Position numbers and translations under genes: made by a program | Notes under the pieces: model-generated | Seen by the model: only the letters and a program-made list of their open reading frames with translations | Told to the model about the DNA's origin: nothing | Database searches by the model: none | Shown: piece by piece, positions 8,657 to 19,460 of the stretch | Layout of the letters: each line of letters starts with the position of its first letter | Numbering within the stretch: position 1 is the first letter of the stretch | Origin: Isochrysis galbana | Taxonomy: Eukaryota > Haptophyta > Isochrysidales > Isochrysidaceae | Length of the DNA: 64,000 bases | Assembly (NCBI GenBank): GCA_018136815.1 | Contig: CM030933.1 | Span: 5,658,282 to 5,722,281, forward strand | Direction: 5' to 3'

Positions 8657-9814
8657 GTCATTACATGCGACATGAAGGTAGTGCGCTTGTACAGGAGTAA
8701 TCATACACAACAATGCGTATCATACATATATAAAACATCTGAGCGTTAGTACCACTAGCCCGGTGCTATCACGACAGACACCCCACACCCCGTTAGCGCG
8801 GCATTTGCCGCCGTACGCCTTGACGTGTGCTAGTGCTACAGACACACCGAAAATAATCCTCAAATTTCCTCAATTCTGAGATGGTCATTTTTCACCCCTA
8901 ATAAATGTTTCATCCCTAATTAAAAACCCTGTTTGACCGCCCTAAGAGGGGGGCGGAAGGCCCCCATTGACTCCCACTTATAAAAGTAGGCTCGAGGGCA
9001 CGACGGAGAAAGGAAGACGTCCTCGGAAGACGAAGAAGGTAAAGACTGGGGAGTATTAATGTCACGTAGAAAGTTTTTGTCGACGGAACATTGTTATGTT
9101 TACATATATTAGAGTATTATTGTAAACAGACTTTGGACATTTGATGGCTCAATTGAGTGATGTCCCATATTCGACGGAACGCGGCCTGACAAGAAGCAGC
9201 AGAGGCAGAGGAATTCTTCGCCCCCCCCCTCACGTAAAAAGTACTCGCTTCCAGGAAGGATGGAGGGAGTTTTCTTCATCGTCCCCTCCCCACCCGTATT
9301 TCGGTCTCTCACTCACGGTCAAAACATAGTACACCGCTTTATTTTTCGCGTACGATCGCCCTAGACTGGCCTTTGAGCGGTAAGCAACGGAGGCGGTGAG
9401 GCACCGAACGAACGCTCCTTGCCTGGGGGTGGGTGGGTGGGTGGGGAGCAGATGCGGCAATAACAATGACGCGATCTATCTCACGAGCAGTCAGCGGATA
9501 CCGAGGACCGCCATCGCCGAGCATCCGTATACATTGGTAAATGGATGGTGTCAAAATCGCGCCTTCCGAGATGGACGCGACATATTCCTCATAGCCGACG
9601 TGAGCTCCTTTATTTGCAGCACGTGATTAATGGCAACATGGCTCTGACACGAAATAAAGTAAATAAGAGATTCCGAATGAATTCGAGATAACATAGAACA
9701 CTCCCTGACGACCCTCGTGGATGGAGCTTGTGTGTCGCTTCCTTCTAAGACTGCCAGCCGGCTGGATCTCATCGAGTTGCTAGGTGGTTCAACCTCTCGA
9801 GACTATTTTCGAGA
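8657..9814. other. Intergenic, repeat-rich
   Basis: No gene seen. It holds an inverted copy of a repeat found at 60003 (8735-8835), a TE-1 5'-end-like piece on the minus strand around 8940-8990 (words ggcccccattgactcc and cttataaaagtagg), and a short block at 9143-9185 matching 15460-15500 (gatgtcccata and ggaacg words). A GGGT run lies at 9428-9446. Confidence 0.55.
8735..8835 (-). repeat. Dispersed repeat, inverted partner of 60003-60103
   Basis: Read on the minus strand, agcacacgtcaaggcgtacg and ctaacgctcagatgttttat occur in the same order and spacing as near-identical words on the plus strand at 60007 and 60083. This makes a widely separated inverted pair about 51 kb apart. Confidence 0.7.
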
Positions 9815-10801
9815 CTAGATGGTTTGATCCCGAGTGCCTGGTAGTCGCGCTATGAGATTGAATAGAAGACGCGCAAATGCTTGGGATGCCCACGCTGTTT
9901 GGTGTAGCCCATCACCGTAATACCAAAGGACTAGGCCGGCAGAATATCGAGCCATGTCAAACAATTGCACTTTGTGAGGTTTCCATGTCGTGTGCAGCGC
10001 TCGAATGCCCTCACTCATCGAATGATATGCCCCGGGGAAGTTGGGCGTCGTTTGATTGTTGGCTAGGCCTACCGTGCCAACGGCAAACTCAGAAATGGGA
10101 AGGTATCTTGTGTTCCAATATAGGGCTGAATTAGGCGATGCCGCCCCTAACGATTGGGTGAGATTTTCGACGTTTGAAAGCCATTCAGGAAGTAGTATGT
10201 GCTGGTGCGTGGACCACCACTCGTATACGTCACACAAAGTCCGGCTATGGCGGGTAGTCCCAGTCATCTTCTGCTTGTTCTTCGCAGGATCGCATGGGTA
10301 GCGTTCACTCCACCCTGCGAAATCGTGTGCGTAACTCTGGGCCATTACAAGATCCGGCGCAATTCCATTGAGGTACTTCTCGCGGAACTTCGATAGCATC
10401 TCCACGGCTCGTTCTGAGCTACTCAAGCGCAACATTCGAGATGGCATGTACTCGTGTGAGCTGGCAGTCAACATACGGCCCGACCCGGAAATGTGTGCAA
10501 AGCCAAGGGTGAGGTTAGCATTGTTCATGAGTGGCACTCGGCACACGAAGGCGAATGGTTCCACCTGGTCATATGACTCAAGTGGCCTGCCAGCCTCCTT
10601 ACAAACGTGCTCGATCAGCCGCCGCTCCCAGCAGTCGCCAACCAGGAAGGCGGAGCGGCCGGCGAGCTGCGTGTGCAGCTCAGGAAGGTCAAGCATCTTG
10701 CAGCCTGGGAAGAGCGGCGCAAAATGTATCGGCAGACCGCCCGGCTTCTTCGGCGCGACGTGTATCCCCGCGAGCAATTCGGCCGCCGAGCAGCCGGGCA
10801 T
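9815..10801 (-). CDS. SGNH/GDSL-like esterase domain protein, nucleophile Ser replaced by Cys
   Basis: This intronless 328-residue ORF resembles plant/algal SGNH-fold acyl-esterases. A block-I-like FLVGDCWERR falls at residues 53-61, a hydrophobic-Asp motif DLVMAQSYAHDF in the middle, and a C-terminal block-V-like YGDGLHQTA with Asp297 and His300, the expected Asp-x-x-His dyad. The block I serine (GDS) reads GDC (Cys57), so the enzyme would be a cysteine variant or inactive. No obvious signal peptide; the 5' end lies in a G/C homopolymer zone, so an upstream exon may be missing. ATG 10801 is chosen because the frame further upstream opens only with GTG. The family call rests on motif pattern and is moderate. 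Confidence 0.55.
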   Translation of the reverse strand: MPGCSAAELLAGIHVAPKKPGGLPIHFAPLFPGCKMLDLPELHTQLAGRSAFLVGDCWERRLIEHVCKEAGRPLESYDQVEPFAFVCRVPLMNNANLTLGFAHISGSGRMLTASSHEYMPSRMLRLSSSERAVEMLSKFREKYLNGIAPDLVMAQSYAHDFAGWSERYPCDPAKNKQKMTGTTRHSRTLCDVYEWWSTHQHILLPEWLSNVENLTQSLGAASPNSALYWNTRYLPISEFAVGTVGLANNQTTPNFPGAYHSMSEGIRALHTTWKPHKVQLFDMARYSAGLVLWYYGDGLHQTAWASQAFARLLFNLIARLPGTRDQTI

Positions 10802-11673
10802 CCTCCCTCTCCCCCTCCGCACCCCCCAGCCCTCCCCCCCCCCCCCTCCTCCCCCGCACGCGCGCCCCGCAGAGCTCCTCTTTCCCGGGGGCGCCCGCCG
10901 CGCTCCCCTTCTTCCCCTTGCCCTCCCCGCCACTTTATGTTACCCCCTAGGAGCCAACGCCCCCCAGGAGCTATCGGGGGCCCCCTACTGGGGGGTAACA
11001 AATAGTAGTAACTACTACGTGACATCGCGGATTCACTTCTCATTTCTTCTCTTCCCGTCCCCGTCCGTCCAGGGTCCAGGGTAAAGTATGAACTTTTTAA
11101 AAATGGGGATGGGGGAGGGCGAGGGGCTGCCCGGAGAAACGGCGGGGCTGCGAGCGTGAGCCTCTAGGGTACTGCTTAACTAGGTCTAGGTCCGTCCGCG
11201 CGTGCACCGAGCCCGCGGCGCGATGCCTGCAGGCACAAATGGCCCGGTTGCCGGCACCCGCCAACCCCCAAGCGCCAACCGGCTCGCTGGCCCTTTGTTT
11301 GGAGGAGCTTTTGCCTTTTGGGATGGCCAACAGTGAGGAGTGACACACCACACCCACACGGGCTTGGACGTCGGCCCGGATTGATTATAGCTCGAAGTTT
11401 GATGTCGCTAGCGCGCCTTTGCAAGGGATCTCAAACAAAGACCGAGATCAGCCTTGCACTTGCACCTTGCTTCTTGGCTTTTGACACAAACAGGTTCTAA
11501 TGTGGCTACACACCACACGCCGTCCGCGCAATGTCATAAGAAGAGCATGCACATGCGCATCGCACACGTGCTCGCGTGAGCCACACAACGGCGTGCGTTT
11601 TGAGTGTATCATGGTAGTAAGAAAGAAGTGGGGTGTCGTGATGCCATCGGTCAAACGTTGTTATCCATGTCGC
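10802..11673. other. Intergenic, no gene seen
   Basis: It begins with C/G homopolymer-rich sequence (10815-10930) that may be 5' UTR of the esterase gene. The rest is unremarkable and carries no supported ORF or repeat family. Confidence 0.5.
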
Positions 11674-13018
11674 TCATCCAGAAAAAGCAGGAGCAGCAGC
11701 AAGATCTTTGGGCGCACTCGGGGTCACCTTGTGCCGACGCGCCAGATTCGCCGCAACATGCACGCCATGTTTGGCACGCAGCATTTGGAGGCGCGCATAG
11801 TCCTCAGGCTTCATACCCCTTGGCACTTTTTCGACCCGAGCCAGATCGGCTTGAGCGCGTGCCTGCGCCGCCCTCGCGGCGTTTAATGTGTGAGCTACCT
11901 CACCATATCTCCCTTCAAGCTCGCGTTGCCTGGCCTGGGCCTCGTCTCGTCGCGAGACCGACTCCTCCAGCTGGGTGGTCAGCTTCGCACGCGTCGCATG
12001 TAATTCCGTTAGAGTCGCCTCTAGCTGTCGCGATTCCTCCTCAAGCAACTGCACAGTCTCGGTCTGGCGAGTGGTTGGCCCGGCCATTGCCTGAAGCTCC
12101 GTGCGCCTAAGTTCACCTTCTCCAATCTCACGGCGAAGCCGCTCGGCCTCCGCCAAAAGCTTCCGATCGCTTGCCTCGTACATTTGGTCCAGCTGACGCT
12201 CCCGCTCGTGTTCCAATTCTGCTAGACCCATCATTAGATCTTGAGTCACCATTAGTGCAGTGGATAGTTCACTCACATGCCGCGATACAAACTCGAAACC
12301 GTCCTCTGCCGTTGCAATGAGCTCTTCCTCAGCAAGTCTATCTGAGGTGCGTACAAGATCCTCGTACGCTGCTTGTGCCTGAGCAACCTCGTGCTCTACC
12401 TGCCAAGTCGGGGGCACAGCGGCAGGTGAGCCAGGTACCCAGTTGGCTACGAAGAAGAGGCGGCGCATGACAACCAAGCGACCATGGCGGGCAACAGCGC
12501 TCCTGAAGTGGCACGCCGAGTAGAAGCTCGCGAATGTCGGCGCATCGACGCTTTGCAATATCGGCGCGGTGCCTCTCATTCACCGCACGAACCAGCGCCT
12601 CATCCCCTCGCATGATGGACCACTCGTCCTCCAGCTCAGCCAGCCGGCGCACGTCCCTCAGCGCACGCTGATGCAGCTTCCGAACTAGCGTTAGGTCACT
12701 GGTGGCATCAGCGGGAGCCTGGGCGTCGACATCGGCCTGAAGTGCACGCTCCGCTAGGTGCAGCGTACACTGAAGCCGCTTGGCGCAGGTGAGCTCATGG
12801 AGTCTCGCCTCACGGTGCTCCGCCTCGAGACGCCAGTTCAGCTCCTCACACTGAAGGCTAATAATGCGCGCCTCCTCCTCCTCGACGCGCGCTCGCTCCG
12901 CAAGCACCTGCCGCGTAGACCCGCCCCACGAAGGTTCATCCGCTGTCGGCCGCACGCGTAGACGGCGCTGGTCGTACTGGCGGCGGGTGGGCGCAGTGCG
13001 CGAACCTGCCGCCATCAT
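11674..13018 (-). CDS. Two-exon coiled-coil protein
   Basis: Two overlapping reading frames join cleanly: exon 1 13018-12515 (168 codons), intron 12514-12400 (GTGCCA...GGCAG, 115 nt), exon 2 12399-11674. The product has 409 residues. Exon 1 opens MMAAGSRTAPTRRQ and is followed by Glu/Arg-rich helices. Exon 2 is almost entirely heptad-like (for example LEEESRQLEATLTELHATRA) until a short basic tail. No enzymatic motif was seen and the family is not recognised; a structural or cytoskeletal-adaptor role is a guess from coiled-coil content. Phase 0 at both sites supports the intron, but an unspliced frameshift cannot be excluded without transcripts. Confidence 0.7.
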
Positions 13019-13597
13019 GGCGCACAACAGAAGAATGCTCGACCGTGAAACCAGTTTGCCCAACTTCAAAAGGAGAAATGATTTCCGAATAAGTAATGTA
13101 CTAGTAGAGCTCCGGTGGGAGTTATTTGGGATCTTGTCTGTGTCTCGAACCTTAGCCGTCGCTAGACTCACGTTACAACTCGTCACGTACTCGCTAGTGG
13201 CCTCTCGGCCTCGCCGAACGACTCGCCTAAGACGTAACAACACCCCGCCCCAAATCCCACCCTGACGCATGACGCATGACGCATGACCATGACCATGACC
13301 ACCACATTTTACAAGACAAATCAGCGGAGACACGACATCCGAAAATCGTTGAAAAGAAACAGGCCACCCAGCGACGCAGGAGGAAGGCGAGGACATTCGC
13401 TGGGGGCAGGTGCACCCCGCCCAACCCAGCCCCCCCCACAACCTGAGCCCCTACGTACCTACGTAGAGCACAAGGGGAGTTGCCGCAAGGCGCAAGGCGG
13501 GTAGTGAGGGAGACGGAAGGGAAAGGGCGTGGCTACAGAAGCGAAACCTAGTGCCACGCGCGAGGCGAGAATATTGAAAAAAGCCTTTTGTAGTTGC
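13019..13597. other. Intergenic, no gene seen
   Basis: Upstream region of the coiled-coil gene. It contains a short tandem run at 13264-13300 (gacgcat then gaccat units). No ORF is supported. Confidence 0.5.
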
Positions 13598-14495
13598 TAC
13601 AAAAAGCTCGACAACTAAGTTTATACTTGGTTCGCCCATGGGGGGGCACGAGCCCCCCCCTCTCTCCACTCCTCCCCTGCCATGGGGGAGGAACTACCCG
13701 CTCTCCTGGCACGCCTGATGGCCTGCCAGGAGCACACTGCCCTGCTGACCCATCCATCTCCCCACAGGCACGCCTGACTCGCCCGCCCTGGCCCGTCGTG
13801 GCCTGCCCATCCCTCTGACCAGCCCCTCCTCCCCCTGGGCCCCCCTGATCAGGACCCCCCAGCCAGCTCCAGTCGACTGGCAGGGGCTCGAGAGCCAGCG
13901 AGGGAGAGGCAGGAGGGGCCAGGGCCATGCCCCAGCCTCACCTGCCCCTTGAGCTGCGCTCCCAGGCCCCTGCCGGCCTCCTGGGGACCTGAAGAGGGGC
14001 CGCAGGCGCGCGCCATGGGCCCCCGCCGCAGGGAAGAGAGGAGGAAGAGGGAAGAGGGAGGGGAGGGGAGAGTGGCAGCTCTCCCCTCCGGCGTTTACGT
14101 GTCTTCTCGCCCCGTTTGGGTAAGAGAAGACGGGGGCGCCAGAGCCTGGAGGGAAGGGCCGCGGCTCGCCGCGGCCACTTGCTTAGGCGAGGAGTGATTA
14201 GCGCTTCTGGGCTCCTTTTCACGAGTGCCCCCCCCCCCTGCGTTGTTTTTACCCGAAAGGGGTTTTCCCCCAGCGTGGACTCGAGGAGAGGACGTGCTGG
14301 GGTGCGCGGGGTCGGTGCGTGCACGGGGGGGAGGACAAATATCGAGGGGAGGGGGCAGTGCCCCCTCCCCCCGGTAGCATTCGGACACCTGGCTCGTCAG
14401 GCATGGCGGGATTCCGGGACGGAAATGTTGTGTCCAATTAGCTAGTGGGGTTGGCTAGGATATAACATTAATTGGTTTTTTTACAAAAAGCTCGA
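13598..14495 (+). mobile_element. Complete non-autonomous TE-1 insertion (copy B) with 14-bp TSD
   Basis: The 14 bases tacaaaaagctcga occur at 13598-13611 and again at 14482-14495, flanking an 870-bp element (13612-14481). The element starts caactaagtttatacttgg and ends with a stretch shared with the copy at 28084 (aggatataacattaatt) followed by a T run. A TSD of this length fits target-primed (LINE/SINE-type) integration better than most DNA transposons. It has no convincing ORF. Internal sequence matches 1-575 and 27790-28084. Confidence 0.85.
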
Positions 14496-14714
14496 GGGCA
14501 CAGAGCCACACAAACTAATCCAAACGGGGCGAAAACTAACCACACATGGACGGACGGCCAGGCGTCGGCACCAGGGCAACTCAGCAACGCGCAGACATGC
14601 GACAGAGGGGAGGCCGACACAACGAGGGCAGATCTCGTTGGGGAGCTATGACCGATAGACGAGAGAAGACAACAGACAGTGATGGAACATTTGATGACAT
14701 CAAGAGAGGGTAAG

Positions 14715-15237
14715 AGAAGAGGGCCGGAGGCGACGGACGGCACGCCGAGGGAAAGAACCTGCCGCGGGGGGGGGCGAGGGACCGAGGGCACGGCGGGGCA
14801 GCGTGGGAGGGCGCGAGGCCAATCTCGGAGCGAGATCGCGTCCTTTCCCTCGCGGAGCGCGGAGAGATGAGAGATCCCCCACGAGATATCTTGGGACTAC
14901 CGGAGAATGTTTTGGACGAATCTTCCTGCCGTCGGCCGAGGAGAGGCGGACGGAGAGAGAGAGAGAGAGTCTCGCAGAGCGACTGCAGAACGAGAAGTCG
15001 AAGTCATGCCGGTTAATTACCTTAAACGAGCCAACAATTATAGTAACAGCAAAACAAAATTCGAATCGCAAATTTCGAGACCAAAATCTGCAAACCTGGA
15101 CTTGAGACCATGGGGAGTCCGAATCTGTGTGCCTTGTGCGTCAGCGGCAACACGGGGAACTGTTCAATTGTAATTGTGAGCGCGCACCTTACACGAATAT
15201 TCATGCCTGCAGCCTTCAGATGGGCAGGAATACAACA
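14715..15237. repeat. Interspersed repeat TE-3, copy 2
   Basis: Nearly identical to 1895-2403, with small indels (an extra gatgagag at 14866). Homology ends at the same acaacaa word. Flanking DNA differs from copy 1 on both sides, showing independent dispersal or local rearrangement. Confidence 0.75.
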
Positions 15238-16305
15238 ACCTATTGGCGAGGCGCCTGGGAGGAAGAAAGGTGGGGAAACTTCCCTTCTCTTTCGAGAGAA
15301 AGAGAGAGAGCGCTCCACAACCCACGATCCCATGCATCCAAGCGAAGCTTTTGACCGAGAACGAGAGAAAGCAGAGAATTATAACGATAAATACCGAGCG
15401 ACGAAGAGAAGAGAAGCCTAACGAGTGTCGATTCGCGAATGCGAATGCGACAATTTGATGGCTCCATTCGACTGATGTCCCATAATTGATGGAACGACAC
15501 CTTAGTGGTGCGATTCTACTAGTAAAAATGCGTCAAACTACTATTATAGTAGTTAAAATCGCCTTCGGGCGGGGCTCCGCCCCCGGACCCCCATTCTGCA
15601 AGTGGTGTGCAGAAAGGGGGACTTTACCGTGTGGTCGGCCGTGTAACGTGCGTCACGTTTCACGTTTCCCTTAGGAAAAAAAATGAACTTTGAACTATGA
15701 ACTCCACAAAAGGCAAAAAAAAGGGGGCAAGCAAGCTAGCAAGGGGTCACCACCACACTTTATCACAATTGATTGTGGATTGTGGTTGAGTAAGTCGGCG
15801 GGGGGAGACCGGGGGAGAGGGGTTGCGTGCGCACGCGCGGCGGCGGCGGCGGGGGGGGGGGGGGGGGTGCAAAGCGTTGTGGTGAAGGGGCCGTAGTACG
15901 GCCGTACTTACTCTAATAGATAGAGACACTACATTTACCCTAACTTGCGATTACTTGCTTCGGTCTCACCTAACTTGTCAGCATGCTCAGATCTACCTAA
16001 ATTGCGAAAAAACTTGCGGGCAAGTCTGGTCAAGGGCAAGGCTTCCCCAGGATGGGCCCAGATCAAGCTTTAGGGGGGCTCTCGAAAAAAAGTACCATTG
16101 GGGGAGGGGGAAGGACATGCCAGCAGGGGAATAATTGGCCGACCTCCTAGTCAACTAAAATACTCCTACTCGTAGAAGGCATTGATTTTCCAATCTGTGA
16201 TGCTGTGCCGCCGAGGGAGGAGGTCCGACGTGAGAGAGAAGAGAAGAGAGGGAGAGGGGGAGAGAGAAGGGCGAGGGGAGGAAAGGCGAGAGGGAGGGAG
16301 GGAAG

Positions 16306-16336
<31 letters not shown>

Positions 16337-16394
16337 CTCGCTGTGCGGGGGGGATCGATCCCCTGGGCGAGGGACGGGAAGGGCCCGCTGCCCC
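15238..16394. other. Intergenic with low-complexity tracts
   Basis: It holds a short match to 9143-9185 at 15458-15500, a small GC palindromic patch near 15567-15590 (ggcggggctccgccccc), a G run at 15850-15867, and a long GA-rich tract at 16213-16340 immediately before the GTPase start. No gene seen. Confidence 0.5.
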
Positions 16395-18398
16395 ATGGCA
16401 TGGCTCGGCTCCATCCGGCGCACGGCGTCCCGCTCACCCTCGCGCTCATTGTGCGCGGTCCTCAGCCCCGCCATGCGAGAGACGCGGGCACGCGAGCGCG
16501 CTGCGCTTGGCCGGCTCGAGAAGGCCCTTATCCGCCTTCACGCTGCACCCGAGCATGTGGAGGTTCTGCACGAGACCCTCACCACGCTCGACTCGCTCTT
16601 CCTCGCGTGTGTGGTCGGGGAGTTCAACGCGGGAAAGTCCGCGCTCATCAACGGGCTACTCGGGGCACGCGCGTGCGCGGAAGGTGTACTGCCAACCACG
16701 GCATCCGTCTGCCTGATCAAGCATCCAGAAGTCCCGTTTGAGCCGCCGGCAGGGCACGACGAGTTTGCACGGCTTGGAGGCGCTTCTGGCATCACGGTGA
16801 TGGACGTGCCAGGTGTAGAGTGGCTGAGGTCAATACACCTAGTCGACACGCCCGGTACCAACTCTATTGACGAGGCGCATACCGCGCTGACCAACGGCTT
16901 TCTGCCGCGTGCCGACCTTGTCCTCTTTGTCACCTCATCTGAACGGCCGTTCACCGAGTCTGAGCAGCAGTTTCTCGCCGCAGTGGCAGGATGGCGGAAG
17001 CAGGTAGTTTGCGTCCTCAACAAGGCGGACCTGCTACTTCCGGCCGAGCTGGACCGTGTGGTAGAGTACGTGCGGTCAAATGCCAATCGTGTTATTAGGG
17101 CGACAGGCAGTGGACCGCCAGTCAAGGTCTTGCCTGTGAGCGCGCGCGCAGCCCTTGCGCTCAAGATGCGCCTCGTTGGCGAATCTAATCAAGGGATCAC
17201 AGCGGGTCGAGGCGCTCCGGACCTCGGAGCAAAGCTGCAGGTCGTGAGTAGCGACTCCACGGAGAACACGGCGGCACTGCAATGGGAGGCGTTTGAAGCG
17301 CAAATACGGCAGGTCTTGCAAGACGGTGCGCGGCTGAAGATGCTCTCGCAATTGGCGACTGCCTGGAGGTTACTGGAGGTTTACTCCCGGATAGAGGAGC
17401 AAAGCGCCTCGCTCGCCCGTGCTGACGCTGACGCGGTCGACGAGGCAAAGCAACGCATCGCCGAGTTCGAGCGCTCTACACGGAACGACTTTGATGCTCA
17501 AGTGGCCAGGGCGCAGCTCGTGCTTGCTCAGCTGGGCCAACGAGGCCACCGCTTCTTGCAGGAAGAGCTCACGCTATCGCAGCTCCCCCGCCTCCTCTCA
17601 CGCGAGCGCTTCCTAGCTCGTTTCGAGAAGGTGGTCGTGGCGGACGCGACTGCACAGCTAGAGCGAGTCGCACTAGCGCTGGCGGATTGGATGGACGGCC
17701 GATCTTCCACGCAAGCGCGGGACACCCTCTTCCTATTGCAGGCGCGCATCCAACGCCCCTCAGAGGTCTTACCTAGGGACGGGTCGGCTGACGTCGTGCA
17801 TGCCAACGGCGGAGCGCGTGCGCCAGGTGGCCAGGTGGCACCGGATCCAGTCTCCCAGGTTGCCGCGAACAGCTATGTATCGCGGCGACAAGATCTTTTA
17901 CTTTCGATGCAGCGCTCTGCTCGCGAGTCGATGGCAAGCAGCTCCGTGGTGGATGCGGGCGAGAGAGCCATGGCAGCGATACAGACATCGCTTGCCCAGG
18001 TCCTCGTACTTGAGATTAGCGCCGCTGGATTGACAGGGATGGTATCTCTCAAAGCGGCATCGTTGGCCGACCTGACCGGCTTGCTGCCTGTCGCTCTTCT
18101 GGCCGCGTCAGGGCTCATTGTCCTGCCTCTGCAACGCTATAGGCTGCAAAGCGATCTGCAAGCACGAGTGGATGAGCTCAGCCGAACACTCGACACAGCG
18201 CTCCGTGCACACCTCGAGGAGGAGTTGCAGCGCGCAACGTCGCGTTCGCGGGAAGTCGTCGAGCCGTTCGCCATGCTCGTCGAGCGAGAGAGTGCGGCGC
18301 AGCATGAGCGGAGGGGTTTACTCGATGCGTGTGCGATGGAAATGGGTAAACTGCGGGAGGAGCTCGACGCGATTGGGGCCGAGACCAAGCACGGGTAG
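16395..18398 (+). CDS. Dynamin-superfamily GTPase, FZL/mitofusin-like
   Basis: Intronless, 667 residues from ATG 16395 (upstream in-frame codons run through a GA microsatellite and are unlikely coding). The GTPase domain is complete: G1 GEFNAGKSALING with Lys81, G3 DTPGTN (Asp151), G4 NKAD (Asn209). A long helical middle and tail (about 310-660) contains a hydrophobic segment at about 560-580 (LLPVALLAASGLIVLPL) that would insert in membrane, followed by a coiled coil. This order matches FZO-like (FZL) proteins of plastids and bacterial dynamin-like proteins that remodel or fuse membranes. Plastid or mitochondrial location is inferred from family; the N-terminal Arg/Ser-rich 25 residues could be a targeting peptide. 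Confidence 0.85.
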   Translation: MAWLGSIRRTASRSPSRSLCAVLSPAMRETRARERAALGRLEKALIRLHAAPEHVEVLHETLTTLDSLFLACVVGEFNAGKSALINGLLGARACAEGVLPTTASVCLIKHPEVPFEPPAGHDEFARLGGASGITVMDVPGVEWLRSIHLVDTPGTNSIDEAHTALTNGFLPRADLVLFVTSSERPFTESEQQFLAAVAGWRKQVVCVLNKADLLLPAELDRVVEYVRSNANRVIRATGSGPPVKVLPVSARAALALKMRLVGESNQGITAGRGAPDLGAKLQVVSSDSTENTAALQWEAFEAQIRQVLQDGARLKMLSQLATAWRLLEVYSRIEEQSASLARADADAVDEAKQRIAEFERSTRNDFDAQVARAQLVLAQLGQRGHRFLQEELTLSQLPRLLSRERFLARFEKVVVADATAQLERVALALADWMDGRSSTQARDTLFLLQARIQRPSEVLPRDGSADVVHANGGARAPGGQVAPDPVSQVAANSYVSRRQDLLLSMQRSARESMASSSVVDAGERAMAAIQTSLAQVLVLEISAAGLTGMVSLKAASLADLTGLLPVALLAASGLIVLPLQRYRLQSDLQARVDELSRTLDTALRAHLEEELQRATSRSREVVEPFAMLVERESAAQHERRGLLDACAMEMGKLREELDAIGAETKHG

Positions 18399-19194
18399 TA
18401 CAATTGCTTGTGCGCGTTCTGTGTGGATGTGGATATTCACCTGCCTCTACTAGCGCAAGGCATTCAACTATTACATCCATCGTTGTTCTACGTCATTCGT
18501 CATCCTTTCTCACTTATCTATCGTATCTCTGCTTTTCTCATCTTGCAGGTGTAGATGCATTGCGCTTGATGCCTTGTGTGTGGGGGGGTGTGGTTGGTCG
18601 AGTGGAGCTGTGGCTGTGGTGTGACTGGGTGTGAGTGAGAGGTGAGACATAACATGAGAAGCTTGACCCACATTGGGCATGGAGAGCGAGCGATGGGGAA
18701 CGGGGAGAGCACGCGGGGACAGGACGGATAGCGTGGGCACGTCCTCGGACATCACAGGGCACTGGGGCACAGGGACGGAGACGAGGGCGGACGGGAAGGG
18801 CACGGAGGGCGCTCGAGCGGCGGCGCAGAGCGTTCGGAAGACACGGTGAGAGAAAACGTCACGCGCGCGGGGGGGGGAAAGGGCGGAACGCGCGGGAAAC
18901 TAATGGACGGAAAGGGGGTCGGGAATTCAAGGAAGCACTCGGGGAATGGGCGGGAAGGGAGAGAGGGGAGGGGGCTTCCGTGGGCGGAGTCGACGGGACG
19001 GTGCGGGGGGAGGGAACCGGGGTGCGGCGACGGAGAGGGGTCGCGCGGGGAGACCTAGCCGGGAGCGTACGAAACGGGTGAGTGTACAAGGGGCCCCCTT
19101 TACCCGCAACGCCCCCCCCCGATGCGAGAGCCTGTGTCCGGGTGGCGCGCGCATCGCGAGAGGCGGGGGAAGGTAAGGACGGGGGCGGACGATC
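18399..19194. other. Intergenic, G-rich, no gene seen
   Basis: 3' region of the GTPase gene, then purine-rich sequence (18840-19080) with open but low-complexity frames on both strands. No supported coding region. Confidence 0.5.
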
Positions 19195-19335
19195 TCAGGC
19201 GGAGGCGTGGGCCCAGGCGTTGGTCGCGTAGCGCACGCATGCGTCGAGTTTGCGCTTGGGCAGCCACTTCGTGAGGAAATCGGCTGCCATGTGTTCCGTC
19301 CCAACATGACGCAGTGCGACCTCGCCGGCTGGTAA
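19195..19335 (-). pseudogene. Ty1/copia Pol C-terminus (RNase H tail) remnant
   Basis: The minus strand from 19335 reads the conserved end of copia RNase H, including LRHVGTEHMAADFLTKWLPK and a KLDACVRYATNAW tail, to a TGA at 19197-19195. Upstream the frame breaks about 30 bases before repeat 19365-19460, so this is a 5'-truncated fragment of about 46 codons. No LTR was recognised. Confidence 0.8.
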
Positions 19336-19364
19336 GCGTGAACCCATACGCCCTGCGGTGCAGA

Positions 19365-19460
19365 CCAAAAGCGTTCAATTATCCCCATCCCTGCTGACAC
19401 CTTTCATTGTCACCTGGAGGTTACTTGAGTCAACTTGACCCTTCACATGTTGAAACACAC
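19365..19460 (+). repeat. Dispersed ~95-bp repeat, copy 1 (partner 53790)
   Basis: About 90 bases including gcgttca, ccccatccctgct, gtcacctggaggttacttga and tcaacttgac recur in the same order at 53790-53882. It borders the copia tail here and a TE-1 copy there. Confidence 0.75.

Noticed and set aside
9428..9446. Telomere-like GGGT run
   Set aside because: Only a few units of ggtg/gggt, internal, with no TTAGGG-type register.
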